From an uncultured Oscillospiraceae bacterium (GTDB lineage: Bacteria; Bacillota; Clostridia; Oscillospirales; Oscillospiraceae): a stretch of DNA of 35,544 nt. The translations under genes and the position numbers were made by a program. Below the pieces are notes generated by a model, which ran no database searches, was not told where the DNA came from, and saw only the letters and a program-made list of their open reading frames with translations. Shown one piece after another: positions 1-9,344 of this stretch. Where the stretch lies: contig CANRQC010000004.1 of the NCBI GenBank assembly GCA_947632695.1, positions 1-35,544 on the forward strand, in the 5' to 3' direction. Each line of letters opens with the position of its first letter. Position 1 is the stretch's first letter.

Positions 1-1050
1 GAGAATTTCCGCCGCATCCGTAAAATCATGCTGCCGAAAGATTATGTAAACTATAAGCTCACCGGCGTCCACTGCTGTGACTATTCGGACGCCTCCGGGA
101 TGCTGCTGCTGGACGTGGCCAACCGGCGCTGGTCTGAGGAGATGCTCGCCGTCTGCGGCGTGACCCTGGCGCAGATGCCCCGGCTTTTTGAAAGCTATGA
201 GACGGTGGGCTGTCTGACGGCGGAGGCCGCCGGGGCGTTGGGGCTGCACCAAAGCGTCCGGGTCGTGGCCGGGGCAGGGGACAATGCCGCCGCCGCGGTA
301 GGGACCGGTGTGGTGGGGGCCGGGGGATGCAATATCTCCCTTGGCACCTCCGGCACGATCTTCATTTCCAGCGATACCTTCCGGGTAGACCCCAACAACG
401 CCCTGCATGCCTTTGCCCATGCGGACGGCGGCTATCACCTGATGGGCTGTATGCTGTCCGCCGCCTCCTGCAACAAGTGGTTCTGCCAGGACATTCTGGG
501 TACGGCGGATTTTGGGGCGGAGCAGTCCGCCATCCGGCAGGAGGCGTTGGGGCACAACCGGGTGTTTTTCCTGCCGTATCTCATGGGCGAGCGCAGCCCC
601 ATCAACGACACCAACGCCCGGGGTACCTTCATTGGCATGACCATGGACGCCACCCGGGCCGACCTGGTTCAGGCGGTGCTGGAAGGCGTGGCCTTCGCCA
701 TCCGGGATTCCTTTGAGGTGGCGAGGGGGCTGGGCATCGACATTCCCCGCTCTATGCTCTGCGGCGGCGGCAGCAAGTCGCCCCTGTGGCGGAAGATTTT
801 CGCCAATGTGCTGGGCATCCCCCTGGATCTGCCCAAGACGGAGCAGGGCCCGGGCTACGGCGGCGCCATGCTGGCCATGGTGGGCTGCGGCGCGTTTCCC
901 ACGGTGCAGTCCGCTGCGGACGCGCTGGTGGAGATCGCCGGCACGGTGGAGCCGGATGAGGCGCTCACCGCGCTGTATGAGGACCGCTACCGCCAGTTTC
1001 GGAAAATCTATCCTGCGTGCAAGGCGCTGTTTTCCGCGCTGCGCCAGTGA
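1..1050 (+). CDS. FGGY-family carbohydrate kinase (xylulokinase-like), 5'-truncated at window edge
   Basis: Frame 1 is open from base 1 (ENFRRIRKIMLPKDYVNYKLTG...); FGGY features: LPKDYVNYKLTG, GAGDNAAAAVGTGVV, SLGTSGTIF, LEGVAFAIRDSFE, CGGGSKSPLWRKIFANVLG. Confidence 0.9.
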   Translation, partial: ENFRRIRKIMLPKDYVNYKLTGVHCCDYSDASGMLLLDVANRRWSEEMLAVCGVTLAQMPRLFESYETVGCLTAEAAGALGLHQSVRVVAGAGDNAAAAVGTGVVGAGGCNISLGTSGTIFISSDTFRVDPNNALHAFAHADGGYHLMGCMLSAASCNKWFCQDILGTADFGAEQSAIRQEALGHNRVFFLPYLMGERSPINDTNARGTFIGMTMDATRADLVQAVLEGVAFAIRDSFEVARGLGIDIPRSMLCGGGSKSPLWRKIFANVLGIPLDLPKTEQGPGYGGAMLAMVGCGAFPTVQSAADALVEIAGTVEPDEALTALYEDRYRQFRKIYPACKALFSALRQ

Positions 1051-1077
1051 ATAAAAACAAAATAGGAGGAATTATAT

Positions 1078-2565
1078 ATGTTTCAAAACATTCCCCAGGT
1101 GAAGCTGGGCATCATTGCCGTCAGCCGGGACTGCTTCGTGATCTCTCTGTCCCAGCGCCGCCGGAGCGCCGTCGCAGCCGCCTGCGCCGAAAAGGGCCTG
1201 GCCCTCTACGAGGCCCAGACCACCGTGGAAAACGAGAAGGATATGGAAAAGGCCATGGCGGAGGTCCGGGCCGCCGGGTGTAACGCCCTGGTGGTCTTCC
1301 TGGGCAACTTCGGCCCGGAGACCCCGGAGACCCTGATTGCCCAAAAATTTGACGGCCCGGTGATGTACGCCGCCGCCGCGGAAGGGGACGGAGACTTGAT
1401 CAACGGCCGGGGGGACGCCTTCTGCGGGATGCTGAACTGCTCTTATAATCTGGGCCTGCGGAAAATCAAGGCCTACATCCCGGAGTACCCCGTGGGCACG
1501 GCGGAGGACGTGGCGGAGATGATTTTGGACTTCGTGCCCGTGGCCCGTGCGCTGATCGGCCTGAAAAATCTGAAAATTATCACCTTCGGCCCCCGGCCTC
1601 AGGACTTTTTCGCCTGCAACGCCCCCATCCAGGGGCTCTATGAGCTGGGAGTGGAGATCGAGGAGAACTCCGAGCTGGATCTTCTGGTGAGCTACAAGGC
1701 CCACGCCGGGGACCCCCGAATCCCCCAGGTCTGCGCCGATATGGCCGCCGAAATGGGCGAGGGTAGGTACTATCCCGACCTGCTGGAGCGGATGGCTCAG
1801 TTTGAGCTGACGCTGCTGGACTGGGCGGAGAACCACAAGGGCGCCCGAAAGTATGTAGCCTTCGCCGACAAGTGCTGGCCCGCGTTTCCCGAGGCCTTTG
1901 GCTTTGAACCATGTTATGTCAACTCCCGCCTGGCCGCCCGGGGCATTCCCGTGGCCTGCGAGGTGGATATTTACGGCGCCCTCAGCGAGTATATCGGCGC
2001 CTGCGTCTCTGCCGACGCGGTGACATTGCTGGACATCAACAACTCTGTGCCCAAATCCCTGTATGATTCCGAAATTGCCGGCAAATTCGACTACAAGCTC
2101 ACCGACACCTTCATGGGCTTCCACTGTGGCAACACCCCGTCCTGCAAGCTCTGCGCCGACCGGGCGGTGAAGTACCAGCTGATCCAGCACCGGCTGTTAG
2201 AGCCAAAAGACAGCGAACCGGACTTTACCCGGGGCACCCTGGAGGGGGACATCACCCCCGGAGCCATCACCTTCTACCGCCTCCAGTGCGACAGTGAAGG
2301 CAATCTCCGGGCCTACATCGCCCAGGGCGAGGTGCTGAACGTGGCAACAGGCAGCTTCGGTGGAATCGGCGTCTTCGCCATTCCCGAAATGGGCCGGTTT
2401 TACCGCCACGTCCTCATCCAGAAGCGCTATCCCCACCACGGGGCCGTTGCCTTCGGCCACTACGGCAAGGCCCTGTTTGAGGTGTTCAAATTCCTGGGCA
2501 TCCAGGACATCTCCTACAACCAGCCCAAGAGCCTGCCCTATCCCACGGAGAACCCCTGGGCATAA
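1078..2565 (+). CDS. L-fucose/L-arabinose isomerase family protein
   Basis: 495 aa; AGGAGG-like RBS just upstream (aggaggaattatatATG); isomerase-type C-terminus (FYRLQCDSEGNLRAYIAQGE..., FHCGNTPSC); directly follows the FGGY kinase, a typical isomerase/kinase pair. Confidence 0.85.
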   Translation: MFQNIPQVKLGIIAVSRDCFVISLSQRRRSAVAAACAEKGLALYEAQTTVENEKDMEKAMAEVRAAGCNALVVFLGNFGPETPETLIAQKFDGPVMYAAAAEGDGDLINGRGDAFCGMLNCSYNLGLRKIKAYIPEYPVGTAEDVAEMILDFVPVARALIGLKNLKIITFGPRPQDFFACNAPIQGLYELGVEIEENSELDLLVSYKAHAGDPRIPQVCADMAAEMGEGRYYPDLLERMAQFELTLLDWAENHKGARKYVAFADKCWPAFPEAFGFEPCYVNSRLAARGIPVACEVDIYGALSEYIGACVSADAVTLLDINNSVPKSLYDSEIAGKFDYKLTDTFMGFHCGNTPSCKLCADRAVKYQLIQHRLLEPKDSEPDFTRGTLEGDITPGAITFYRLQCDSEGNLRAYIAQGEVLNVATGSFGGIGVFAIPEMGRFYRHVLIQKRYPHHGAVAFGHYGKALFEVFKFLGIQDISYNQPKSLPYPTENPWA

Positions 2566-2713
2566 ACCCACACTGGTGAAGAATGTGGGATTCATAAGGA
2601 GCGATTCCCTCGGCGCCATACTCCGTTTTGCCAAAATACCTTGTTTTTTCCATAATTTACAAAGAAATCCCTGTTTTTACTAGTTTGAGTTTATAGAGAG
2701 GATTCTTGACAAG

Positions 2714-2748
2714 CACAGCCACCGGTTGCAGGTGGCTGTGTTTTTGTG
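2714..2748 (+). terminator. Rho-independent terminator after the isomerase gene
   Basis: CACAGCCACC (2714-2723) / GGTGGCTGTG (2731-2740), perfect 10-bp stem with 7-nt loop, followed by TTTTTGT. Confidence 0.85.
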
Positions 2749-2771
2749 GACAAACCGAGATATTTCGTCCC

Positions 2772-3989
2772 TTATAGCTTCTGATTCTGCGCCCGGTAAG
2801 CAGCAGGGGCTACGCCTGTTATTTTTTTGAAGGTATCATCGAAAAAGCTGCGGGTGCCAAAGCAAAGACGCTCACTGATCTCCTGAATACTCAGCTGGGT
2901 GGTGGTCAAGAGCATTTTGGCGCGTTCCACCCGCACGATCTTGATATAGGTGTTGATGCTGACGCCGGTTTCCTCCTTGAATTTTCTGGACAGGTAGTAA
3001 TTCGCGTAACCGATCCGCCCTGCCAAGAAGGAAAGGGTGAGTTTTTCTTCGGAATGAAGCTCGATATAATCGCAGCAGCTTTGAATCTGCTTGGACCAGT
3101 GGGGATTGATGCGGCTTTTGCGAACCAGCATGATGAAGTCTTCATACATTTTGTGATTGACGAACACCACATCAGTCATGGTATGGCATTCAATGAGATC
3201 TTGAATATAGGCATCCCCACGGGAGTAGGCCGCTTCGGGTGAAATACCGCCTTCAATAGCCGCCCGGGTGCAGAGGGAGGTGAATACCGAGGCAGAGATT
3301 TTTGCCTGGGTCAGAGAATCGCTGCTTTGAATCCCCACGCCGCCGCTGATGGAAGATGCCTGAGACAGCGCCGCTTTATAGTTTGGATCTCCCTCCCGCA
3401 CCATTTTCAGCAGCGCTCGTTCCGCCATATAGGTCTGCATCCGGTCGCCCTTTGGATGGTCGGCTGTCTTTTGGCTGGCAAGCTCCGCACGCTGAAAGTG
3501 GATGTCGCCGGTACTGAGCCGTTCGCCTGCCACGCAGTAGTGCAGCATCAGGGTGTACTGAAAGAGCTGATTAACCATGACCGTGGGAATGCGTTCCAAA
3601 TTCCGCATCAGCTTTGGCAGCCAGGCCCGGGGCACTTGTGCCCGGGCGATGGCGCGCCGAATCTCCGTTGACAGCGTCTCCCTGGTGGAGAAGGGCCCGA
3701 ATACATGGATGCGGGTGACTTCATCGTCCTTTGTTTCAAATACCGCGCTCCATACCAGGTTGTAAGGGATACTGAGAATCAGCGGCGCATGATTGCTCCG
3801 GCTGTATTCCAGCATATATTGCATACTCCCGGTGGAGGAAAACAGCGTGTTAAGGACCAGCTCCTCGCTGCTGGCATCCAGGAGGGTCCCCTCTGGATCG
3901 TAGGTCCAGCTGAACAGATTCCCGTTACACTCCAGCAGTTCTCGCAGGCACGCGATCCGCTCGTCGATGGGTTGGGACAGGATGGACAT
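2772..3989 (-). CDS. AraC-family transcriptional regulator
   Basis: 405 aa; C-terminal double HTH (EEKLTLSFLAGRIGYANYYLSRKFKEETGVSINTYIKIVRVERAKMLLTTTQLSIQEISERLCFGTRSFFDDTFKKITGVAPAAYR). Confidence 0.92.
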   Translation of the reverse strand: MSILSQPIDERIACLRELLECNGNLFSWTYDPEGTLLDASSEELVLNTLFSSTGSMQYMLEYSRSNHAPLILSIPYNLVWSAVFETKDDEVTRIHVFGPFSTRETLSTEIRRAIARAQVPRAWLPKLMRNLERIPTVMVNQLFQYTLMLHYCVAGERLSTGDIHFQRAELASQKTADHPKGDRMQTYMAERALLKMVREGDPNYKAALSQASSISGGVGIQSSDSLTQAKISASVFTSLCTRAAIEGGISPEAAYSRGDAYIQDLIECHTMTDVVFVNHKMYEDFIMLVRKSRINPHWSKQIQSCCDYIELHSEEKLTLSFLAGRIGYANYYLSRKFKEETGVSINTYIKIVRVERAKMLLTTTQLSIQEISERLCFGTRSFFDDTFKKITGVAPAAYRAQNQKL

Positions 3990-4035
3990 TTTACCGGCAC
4001 CTCCATATCTCTGCTTATTATAAATAATATATCAT

Positions 4036-4110
4036 GTTTTTTCGCTATTGTATATAATCTTTTTACACAACCGTAATTGAGCGCTAATTTAAGAAATATT
4101 TCGCTAATAT
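4036..4110. promoter_or_regulatory. Candidate operator region between the divergent AraC and GHL6-like genes
   Basis: AT-rich; contains GTTTTTTCGCTATTGTATATAAT (4036-4058) and ATTTCGCTAATATC (4097-4110). A near match to the first occurs in reverse orientation at 8322-8349. Confidence 0.45.
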
Positions 4111-4169
4111 CAATATATACCAATACGGAATTGCGTGATATGATACAAGTAGTGAAAGGGGGCTTTTCT

Positions 4170-6119
4170 ATGAGCCATTGGTGGGAAAATCATCCTTGGC
4201 GCATGATCCAGACCAATTTGCGGGAACAGGATATGGAGGACCTGGATGCGGAACGCTTTGTTCGGGATCTACAGAAGTTCGACGCAACCGTAGTGATGGT
4301 GAATGCCGCCGGAATCGTTGCCAGCTATTTTACGGCGATTCCTGACCATACCCAAAGTGCGCATTTACACGGCGACAGTCTGAAAAGTCTGCTGGACGCG
4401 TGCCACAAAGCCGGGATTCGGGTCATCGCCCGGACGGATTTTTCAAAGATCCGCCACCCCATTGCGGACCGACATCCCGACTGGCTCTACCGCAGCGCGG
4501 AAGGCAAGGTGTTTGACTGTAACGGTGATATTCAGGTGTGCCCCAACAGCGCCTACCAGCGTCAGGTCCTGTACGACATTGTAAAAGAATTATTGACCGC
4601 CCTGCCTTTTGACGGCATTTTCTTTAATATGAGCGGGGCATTTGTGACCGGCTATGACGGGACCTTATACGGCCCATGTATGTGCGATACCTGCAAAAGG
4701 CTGTATCGGGAGCAGACTGGGCTGGAACCTCCGGCGGCAGGGCTCCGGGACCCGGGATTTATGCGCTATGTGGGCTTCCAGTCCAAGCAGATTGCCATCA
4801 ATAAAGCCCGACAGATGCGCTTCATCAGAGACATCAATCCGGAGGTGGCCGTCAACGGCTTTGATTACCTGCGGACGGAATGCAATACGGACATCGGTCG
4901 GGGCGCATGGGTGTACTGTTCCTCGGCAAACGCCCGCTCCGGCGGCCGGCGGCAGATCGTGGACAATGCCTGTGTGGATTTCGTCGGCTTCCGCTATCGG
5001 GACACTTCCGTTTCACCGGCGCTCACGGAGCTGCGGCTATGGCAGAGCCTGGCGAACGGCGGCGGACTGAGCTATTACATCATGGGCAGACTGGACAACC
5101 ATCGGGATGTCTCAGGCTATGAACGGGTCCAAAAGGTTTTTGCCTTTCATAAGCGGAATGAAGAGGTATACGCTGGACTGCGCTCGGCGGCTTCGGTGCT
5201 GGTGGTGGAGAAGGGCGGTATGAGCCGGGAGGACCCGGAGGTATACGGCTGGGTCCACAGCCTGACCCAGAGCCACGTCCCCTTCGATACCTGCAAGCTA
5301 CAGGAGCTGACTGCCCAAGCGCTGGACGGCAAATCGGTGGTGCTGCTGGGGGATGTCCGGCCCCTCAGCGCCGGTCAGGCTGAGTTGCTGGATGCTTTCG
5401 CGGAAAACGGCGGAACGGTGCTGGCCACCGGCGACACCGGCATTGCGGGCAATGCCATTGCGCTGAAATGCCTGGGAATAACGGCGGTCGGCGCGCGTCA
5501 AAAGGGACTGATGTCCACCGCACTGGAGGTTTCCGAGGCAGACCGGGCAGTATTTGCCCGCTGTGCGGATGCGCCGGTCATCGCGATCGGCGGAGACTTC
5601 CGAATGGTAGCGTTTGCGCCGGAGGCAAAAACCTATCTGCGTCTGATTCCGGAGCATCCCTACGGCCCGCCGGAACGGTGCTATCCGGTGCCCTCCTGCG
5701 ACCAGCCTGGAGTTGCTGTCCATCCTTACGGCGCGGGCAGGGGAATCTACGTTCCGGCGCTGCTGGGCAGCCTCTATTACCGGGAGGGCTGGCAGAACAC
5801 CCTCAATTTCATGCAGGATCTCCTGTTCGGACTGTGCGGGCTCCCGGAATTGGCGCCCGGCGTATCCGCCATGGTGGAGCTGACCCTGGCCAAGAAGGAA
5901 GGCTGCGCCGTCGTTCAGCTTGTCAACGAGAGCGGCTGCTTTGACGGCCACTATTTCCCGCCGGTCCCTATCGGCGATCTTCATCTGCGCCTGCCCGGAC
6001 TGGCGGGGCACAGTGTCCGCACCCTGTCCGGGGGCCAAATCTCCTGCCGGGATGACGATGGCGATCTGGAGATTCGGCTGGATGTTTTAAATTCTTATGA
6101 AGCAATCGTGATCCAGTGA
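4170..6119 (+). CDS. GHL6-like putative glycoside hydrolase with beta-galactosidase-trimerisation-like (glutamine amidotransferase-like) second domain
   Basis: Start at ATG 4170 (MSHWWENHPWRMIQTNLREQDM) behind GTGAAAGGGGG is better than the ORF-track start at 4077. TIM-barrel-like features: VMVNAAGI, AGIRVIARTDFS, FDGIFFNMSG, CMCDTCKRLY. Confidence 0.7.
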   Translation: MSHWWENHPWRMIQTNLREQDMEDLDAERFVRDLQKFDATVVMVNAAGIVASYFTAIPDHTQSAHLHGDSLKSLLDACHKAGIRVIARTDFSKIRHPIADRHPDWLYRSAEGKVFDCNGDIQVCPNSAYQRQVLYDIVKELLTALPFDGIFFNMSGAFVTGYDGTLYGPCMCDTCKRLYREQTGLEPPAAGLRDPGFMRYVGFQSKQIAINKARQMRFIRDINPEVAVNGFDYLRTECNTDIGRGAWVYCSSANARSGGRRQIVDNACVDFVGFRYRDTSVSPALTELRLWQSLANGGGLSYYIMGRLDNHRDVSGYERVQKVFAFHKRNEEVYAGLRSAASVLVVEKGGMSREDPEVYGWVHSLTQSHVPFDTCKLQELTAQALDGKSVVLLGDVRPLSAGQAELLDAFAENGGTVLATGDTGIAGNAIALKCLGITAVGARQKGLMSTALEVSEADRAVFARCADAPVIAIGGDFRMVAFAPEAKTYLRLIPEHPYGPPERCYPVPSCDQPGVAVHPYGAGRGIYVPALLGSLYYREGWQNTLNFMQDLLFGLCGLPELAPGVSAMVELTLAKKEGCAVVQLVNESGCFDGHYFPPVPIGDLHLRLPGLAGHSVRTLSGGQISCRDDDGDLEIRLDVLNSYEAIVIQ

Positions 6120-6130
6120 CCCCGTTTGTG

Positions 6131-6191
6131 AAAAAAGCGCACCGCATCTTCGCCGGAGATCCGGTCGAAGATGCGGTGTGCTTCTATTTTT
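6131..6191. terminator. Bidirectional terminator between convergent genes
   Basis: GCGCACCGCATCTTCG (6137-6152) / CGAAGATGCGGTGTGC (6166-6181), 16-bp stem with one G-T pair, flanked by AAAAAA on the left and TTCTATTTTT on the right. Confidence 0.92.
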
Positions 6192-6197
6192 AGGAGG

Positions 6198-7304
6198 TTA
6201 CATCCACTCGGAGGGGTCCTTCCATCCCCGCTTCCCAAGATATTTTTCCAGGTCCATTTTTTCGATCTGTTCCTTGGTTAGCTTGGTATTCATCATCCGG
6301 GCCCAGCCGCCCTCCGCCTTTCCTTCCGTCATGGCGTCCGATGGCCGAAGCTGATTCAGTAGCGGCTGCCCCGCCTCAAAGCGGCGGGCGTTTTCCCGGA
6401 TGATCTCGATGCTTCTGGCTGCCCGGTCCTGCACCTGAGGGGTGCAGTGGGGCGTGATATAGATCTCCGGCATGGACCAGAGCGGGCTGTCCGGCTCCAG
6501 AGGCTGGGTTTCAAAAACGTCTAATCCCGCGCCGCCGAGCCTGCCGTCTTTCAGAGCCTGGATCAAATCCTCCGTGCAGACCACGCCGCCCCGGGCCATA
6601 TTGACCAGGAACGCTCCCGGCTTCATCTGGGCAAAGGTTTTCGCGTTCATGAGGTGGAAGGTCTCGTCATTCAGGGCGACGCAAAGAATCACAAAATCCG
6701 ACTCCGCCAAAAGCGGTTCTAAGGGATCTCCATTGGCGGCGGTCAGCTTTTTATACACATAATCAAAGCCTAGGACCGGCGATCGATTGTAGGTAATCAG
6801 CTTCATGCCCAGGGCGTGGAGCCGTTGGGCCAGCGCCTGGCCATTGTGCCCCATGCCGATGATCCCCGCCGTTCGACCGTAGAGTCCCCGCCACTGCTCT
6901 GACCCGGCCACGCCCCAATGCCGCGCGTCCTGGGCCTCCAAAAGTGCCCGTGTGTGGTAGCAGCTTTGCAGCATGAAATAAATGCAGTGTTCCGCCAACA
7001 CCGGGGCGCTGCGGCCCGCGGACCCGGTGACCGGGATTCCTTTCTCAAAGACCTCCGGGCGGGCAGAGCCGTTTAGGCCGGCGTGGTCGCAGTGAATCCA
7101 TTTTAGTGTATTTTCCCCCAGCAGGCAGGGGTCCACATCCCCCATCAAAATAGCGACGTCCGCATTCTTGGCTTCCCGGGCCAGTTTTTCCTTGTCATAA
7201 AAATCTACATAGCAAAACGATGCCTGAGGAAAGACCCGGCGCAAAGCGGACATATTCTCCCGGTTGTACCAGACCGTTGTCACGACCTTTTGGATTTTTG
7301 GCAT
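6198..7304 (-). CDS. D-isomer-specific 2-hydroxyacid dehydrogenase (NAD-binding)
   Basis: ORF 6198..7319, start refined to MPKIQKVVTT (7304); GIIGMGHNGQALAQRLHALGMKLITYNRSP, VNMARGGVVCTEDLIQALKDGRLGGAGLDVFETQPLEPDSPLW, ITPHCTPQ. Confidence 0.93.
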   Translation of the reverse strand: MPKIQKVVTTVWYNRENMSALRRVFPQASFCYVDFYDKEKLAREAKNADVAILMGDVDPCLLGENTLKWIHCDHAGLNGSARPEVFEKGIPVTGSAGRSAPVLAEHCIYFMLQSCYHTRALLEAQDARHWGVAGSEQWRGLYGRTAGIIGMGHNGQALAQRLHALGMKLITYNRSPVLGFDYVYKKLTAANGDPLEPLLAESDFVILCVALNDETFHLMNAKTFAQMKPGAFLVNMARGGVVCTEDLIQALKDGRLGGAGLDVFETQPLEPDSPLWSMPEIYITPHCTPQVQDRAARSIEIIRENARRFEAGQPLLNQLRPSDAMTEGKAEGGWARMMNTKLTKEQIEKMDLEKYLGKRGWKDPSEWM

Positions 7305-7364
7305 GTTCCGCGCCTCCAATTTTAGCTGTAGGGCTGCCGCCCGGCGTGAGCCGGGCGGAAAATA

Positions 7365-8243
7365 CTATCTTCCCAGTTGAATGCCGGCAAGGGCTTCATA
7401 GTACTGGGCGATGGCGCTGTGGTCCTTCTGGCCGCCCTCATGGTGGTGCAACCATTGCAACACCTCCTGCACCTGGGCGGTCATGGGCACTGGCGCACCC
7501 ACCGCGTGGGCGCAGTCCAGGGCGTTATTCAGGTCTTTGATATGCAGGTCGATCTTGAAGCCCGGCCGGTCGTTACCGGAGAGCATCATGGGCGCTTTGG
7601 CGCTGAGTACCGTGGAACCGGCCAGACCGCCCTTGATGGCGTCAAAGACCACCGCCGGATCTACCCCCGCCTTCTGGGCCAGAGTCAGGGCCTCCGCCAC
7701 CGCCTGGATGTTGCAGGCCACGATGATCTGGTTGGCCAGCTTGGCGGTATTTCCGGCGCCCACCTCGCCGCAGCGCACCACGGAGGCACCCATGGCCAGA
7801 AGCACCGGCTTGCACCGGTCGAAGACCTCCTGCTTGCCGCCGACCATGAAGGCCAGCGTGCCCTCGATGGCCTTGGGCTCCCCGCCGGAGACGGGGGCGT
7901 CCAACATTTCCACCCCCCGTTCCGCCAGGGCGGCGGCGACCTGCTTGGAGGTCATGGGGTCGATGGAACTCATGTCGATATAGGTCGAACCGGGCTTCAT
8001 CTGGGCTCCCACGCCGTCCTCGCCCAGCATGACCTGCCGGACCTGGGGAGAGTTGGGAAGCATGGTCAGAACCAGATCGCAGGTCCGCCCGATCTGCTGA
8101 TTGTCGGCGGTCTTGGCCCCCGCCGCCGCCAGCTCCGAAGCGGCCCGGTTGGCGCTGGAAACGGTCAGGTCATAGCCTGCCCGGAGCAGATTCATCGCCA
8201 TGGGCTTTCCCATAATGCCCAGGCCGATCATTCCGATTTTCAT
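7365..8243 (-). CDS. NAD(P)-dependent beta-hydroxyacid dehydrogenase (2-hydroxy-3-oxopropionate reductase / GarR-like)
   Basis: MKIGMIGLGIMGKPMAMNLLRAGYDLTV; DAPVSGGEPKAIEGTLAFMVGG; GAGNTAKLANQIIVACNIQAVAEAL. Confidence 0.93.
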   Translation of the reverse strand: MKIGMIGLGIMGKPMAMNLLRAGYDLTVSSANRAASELAAAGAKTADNQQIGRTCDLVLTMLPNSPQVRQVMLGEDGVGAQMKPGSTYIDMSSIDPMTSKQVAAALAERGVEMLDAPVSGGEPKAIEGTLAFMVGGKQEVFDRCKPVLLAMGASVVRCGEVGAGNTAKLANQIIVACNIQAVAEALTLAQKAGVDPAVVFDAIKGGLAGSTVLSAKAPMMLSGNDRPGFKIDLHIKDLNNALDCAHAVGAPVPMTAQVQEVLQWLHHHEGGQKDHSAIAQYYEALAGIQLGR

Positions 8244-8321
8244 TTGCAGTTCCTCCTTATGGGCTCTTTTTCACGCCTATCATACCAGGATTCCCCGTTT
8301 CTTTCTATTCTTAAATTCAAT

Positions 8322-8418
8322 ATTATAACTAAAAAATAGCGAAAAAAACAAAATAAGCAAATTCAAAAATAAAAACACAAATTATTAGCTATCACGGTTT
8401 CCGTTTTACCGATACAAT
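8322..8418. promoter_or_regulatory. Candidate promoter/operator region between the divergent dehydrogenase and FdrA-type operons
   Basis: Reverse-oriented GTTTTTTTCGCTATTTTTTAGTTATAAT (8322-8349), TTAGCTATCAC near the -35 position, TACAAT (8413-8418) as a possible -10. Confidence 0.4.
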
Positions 8419-8450
8419 AAGAAAAACATCAGATCAGGAGGAAATGTCCC

Positions 8451-9344
8451 ATGGAAGGCTGGACACATCCCCCGGGGCGGCTCCCGGCCATCGATTTTGG
8501 GAATCCCAAGCTGACGCCGGTGATCCGGGCACTGGCGGGAAATCTCCGGGCCGGCGCCCGGGCCTGGACGCCGCCTGCCGGAGTCACGCTGGACCGCACG
8601 AAAATCGGATCGACGGAATGCTTTGTTCTGGCGCCGGTAGGCGAGGAGGCGCTTCCGGAAATGCTCTACTGCCACGGCGGCGGGTTCCTGCTGCCGGTAC
8701 AGACCGGCTCTCTGGCCCTTGCGGCTCTATATGCCCAGCGGCTCCGGATACGGGTGTTTCTGCCGGAATACCGGCTGCTGCCGCAAGATCCCTATCCCGC
8801 GCCCTTTCAGGACTGCCTGGAGGTTTGGCAGGCCATGCCCGGGAGAAGCCTTCTCTACGGGGAGAGCGCCGGAGGAACCCTTGCCGCTGGGCTGGCCCAG
8901 TGCCTGACGGATCGTGGTGAAGGGGAGCTTGCCGGACAGGTGTTGATCTATCCGGCGCTGGACGACCACTTTGAGCGTTATCCCTCCGCGGCGGCATATC
9001 CTAACGCTGCCTGGTCCGCCAGCTCCAACAGATTTATGTGGAAGGAATACCTCAGGAAGGACCCGGGGGAGGGAACCTACGCGGTTCCAATGCGCCGCAA
9101 GAATTTGACGGGACTGCCCCCGGCCTATGTGGAGCCCCAGGAATTGGATATTTTGCGGGATGAGGCGGTTGCCTACGGGCAAAGGCTGGGCCAGGCGGGT
9201 GTGCCGGTGGAAGTGAATCTGATCCCCGGTTCCTATCATGGCTTTGACGTGGAGACCGGCGCTCCGCCTGCGCCCGCTGTTCTGGAAAGACGTTTGAACG
9301 CCATGCGCACGATGCTGAGAACCGATAGAAAGGACGGAAAATGA
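8451..9344 (+). CDS. alpha/beta hydrolase (HSL-type esterase/lipase family)
   Basis: 297 aa; oxyanion motif YCHGGGFLLP, nucleophile elbow GESAGG, ELDILRDEA, SYHGFD; RBS AGGAGG upstream. Confidence 0.88.
   Translation: MEGWTHPPGRLPAIDFGNPKLTPVIRALAGNLRAGARAWTPPAGVTLDRTKIGSTECFVLAPVGEEALPEMLYCHGGGFLLPVQTGSLALAALYAQRLRIRVFLPEYRLLPQDPYPAPFQDCLEVWQAMPGRSLLYGESAGGTLAAGLAQCLTDRGEGELAGQVLIYPALDDHFERYPSAAAYPNAAWSASSNRFMWKEYLRKDPGEGTYAVPMRRKNLTGLPPAYVEPQELDILRDEAVAYGQRLGQAGVPVEVNLIPGSYHGFDVETGAPPAPAVLERRLNAMRTMLRTDRKDGK

Noticed and set aside
1072-2190. 372-aa antisense ORF opposite the isomerase gene
   Set aside because: Low-complexity, His/Gly/Val-rich shadow translation; the plus-strand isomerase has family motifs and an RBS.
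4077-4169. ORF-track N-terminal extension of the GHL6-like protein
   Set aside because: No RBS at 4077 and AT-rich regulatory sequence; ATG 4170 has a strong GTGAAAGGGGG upstream.
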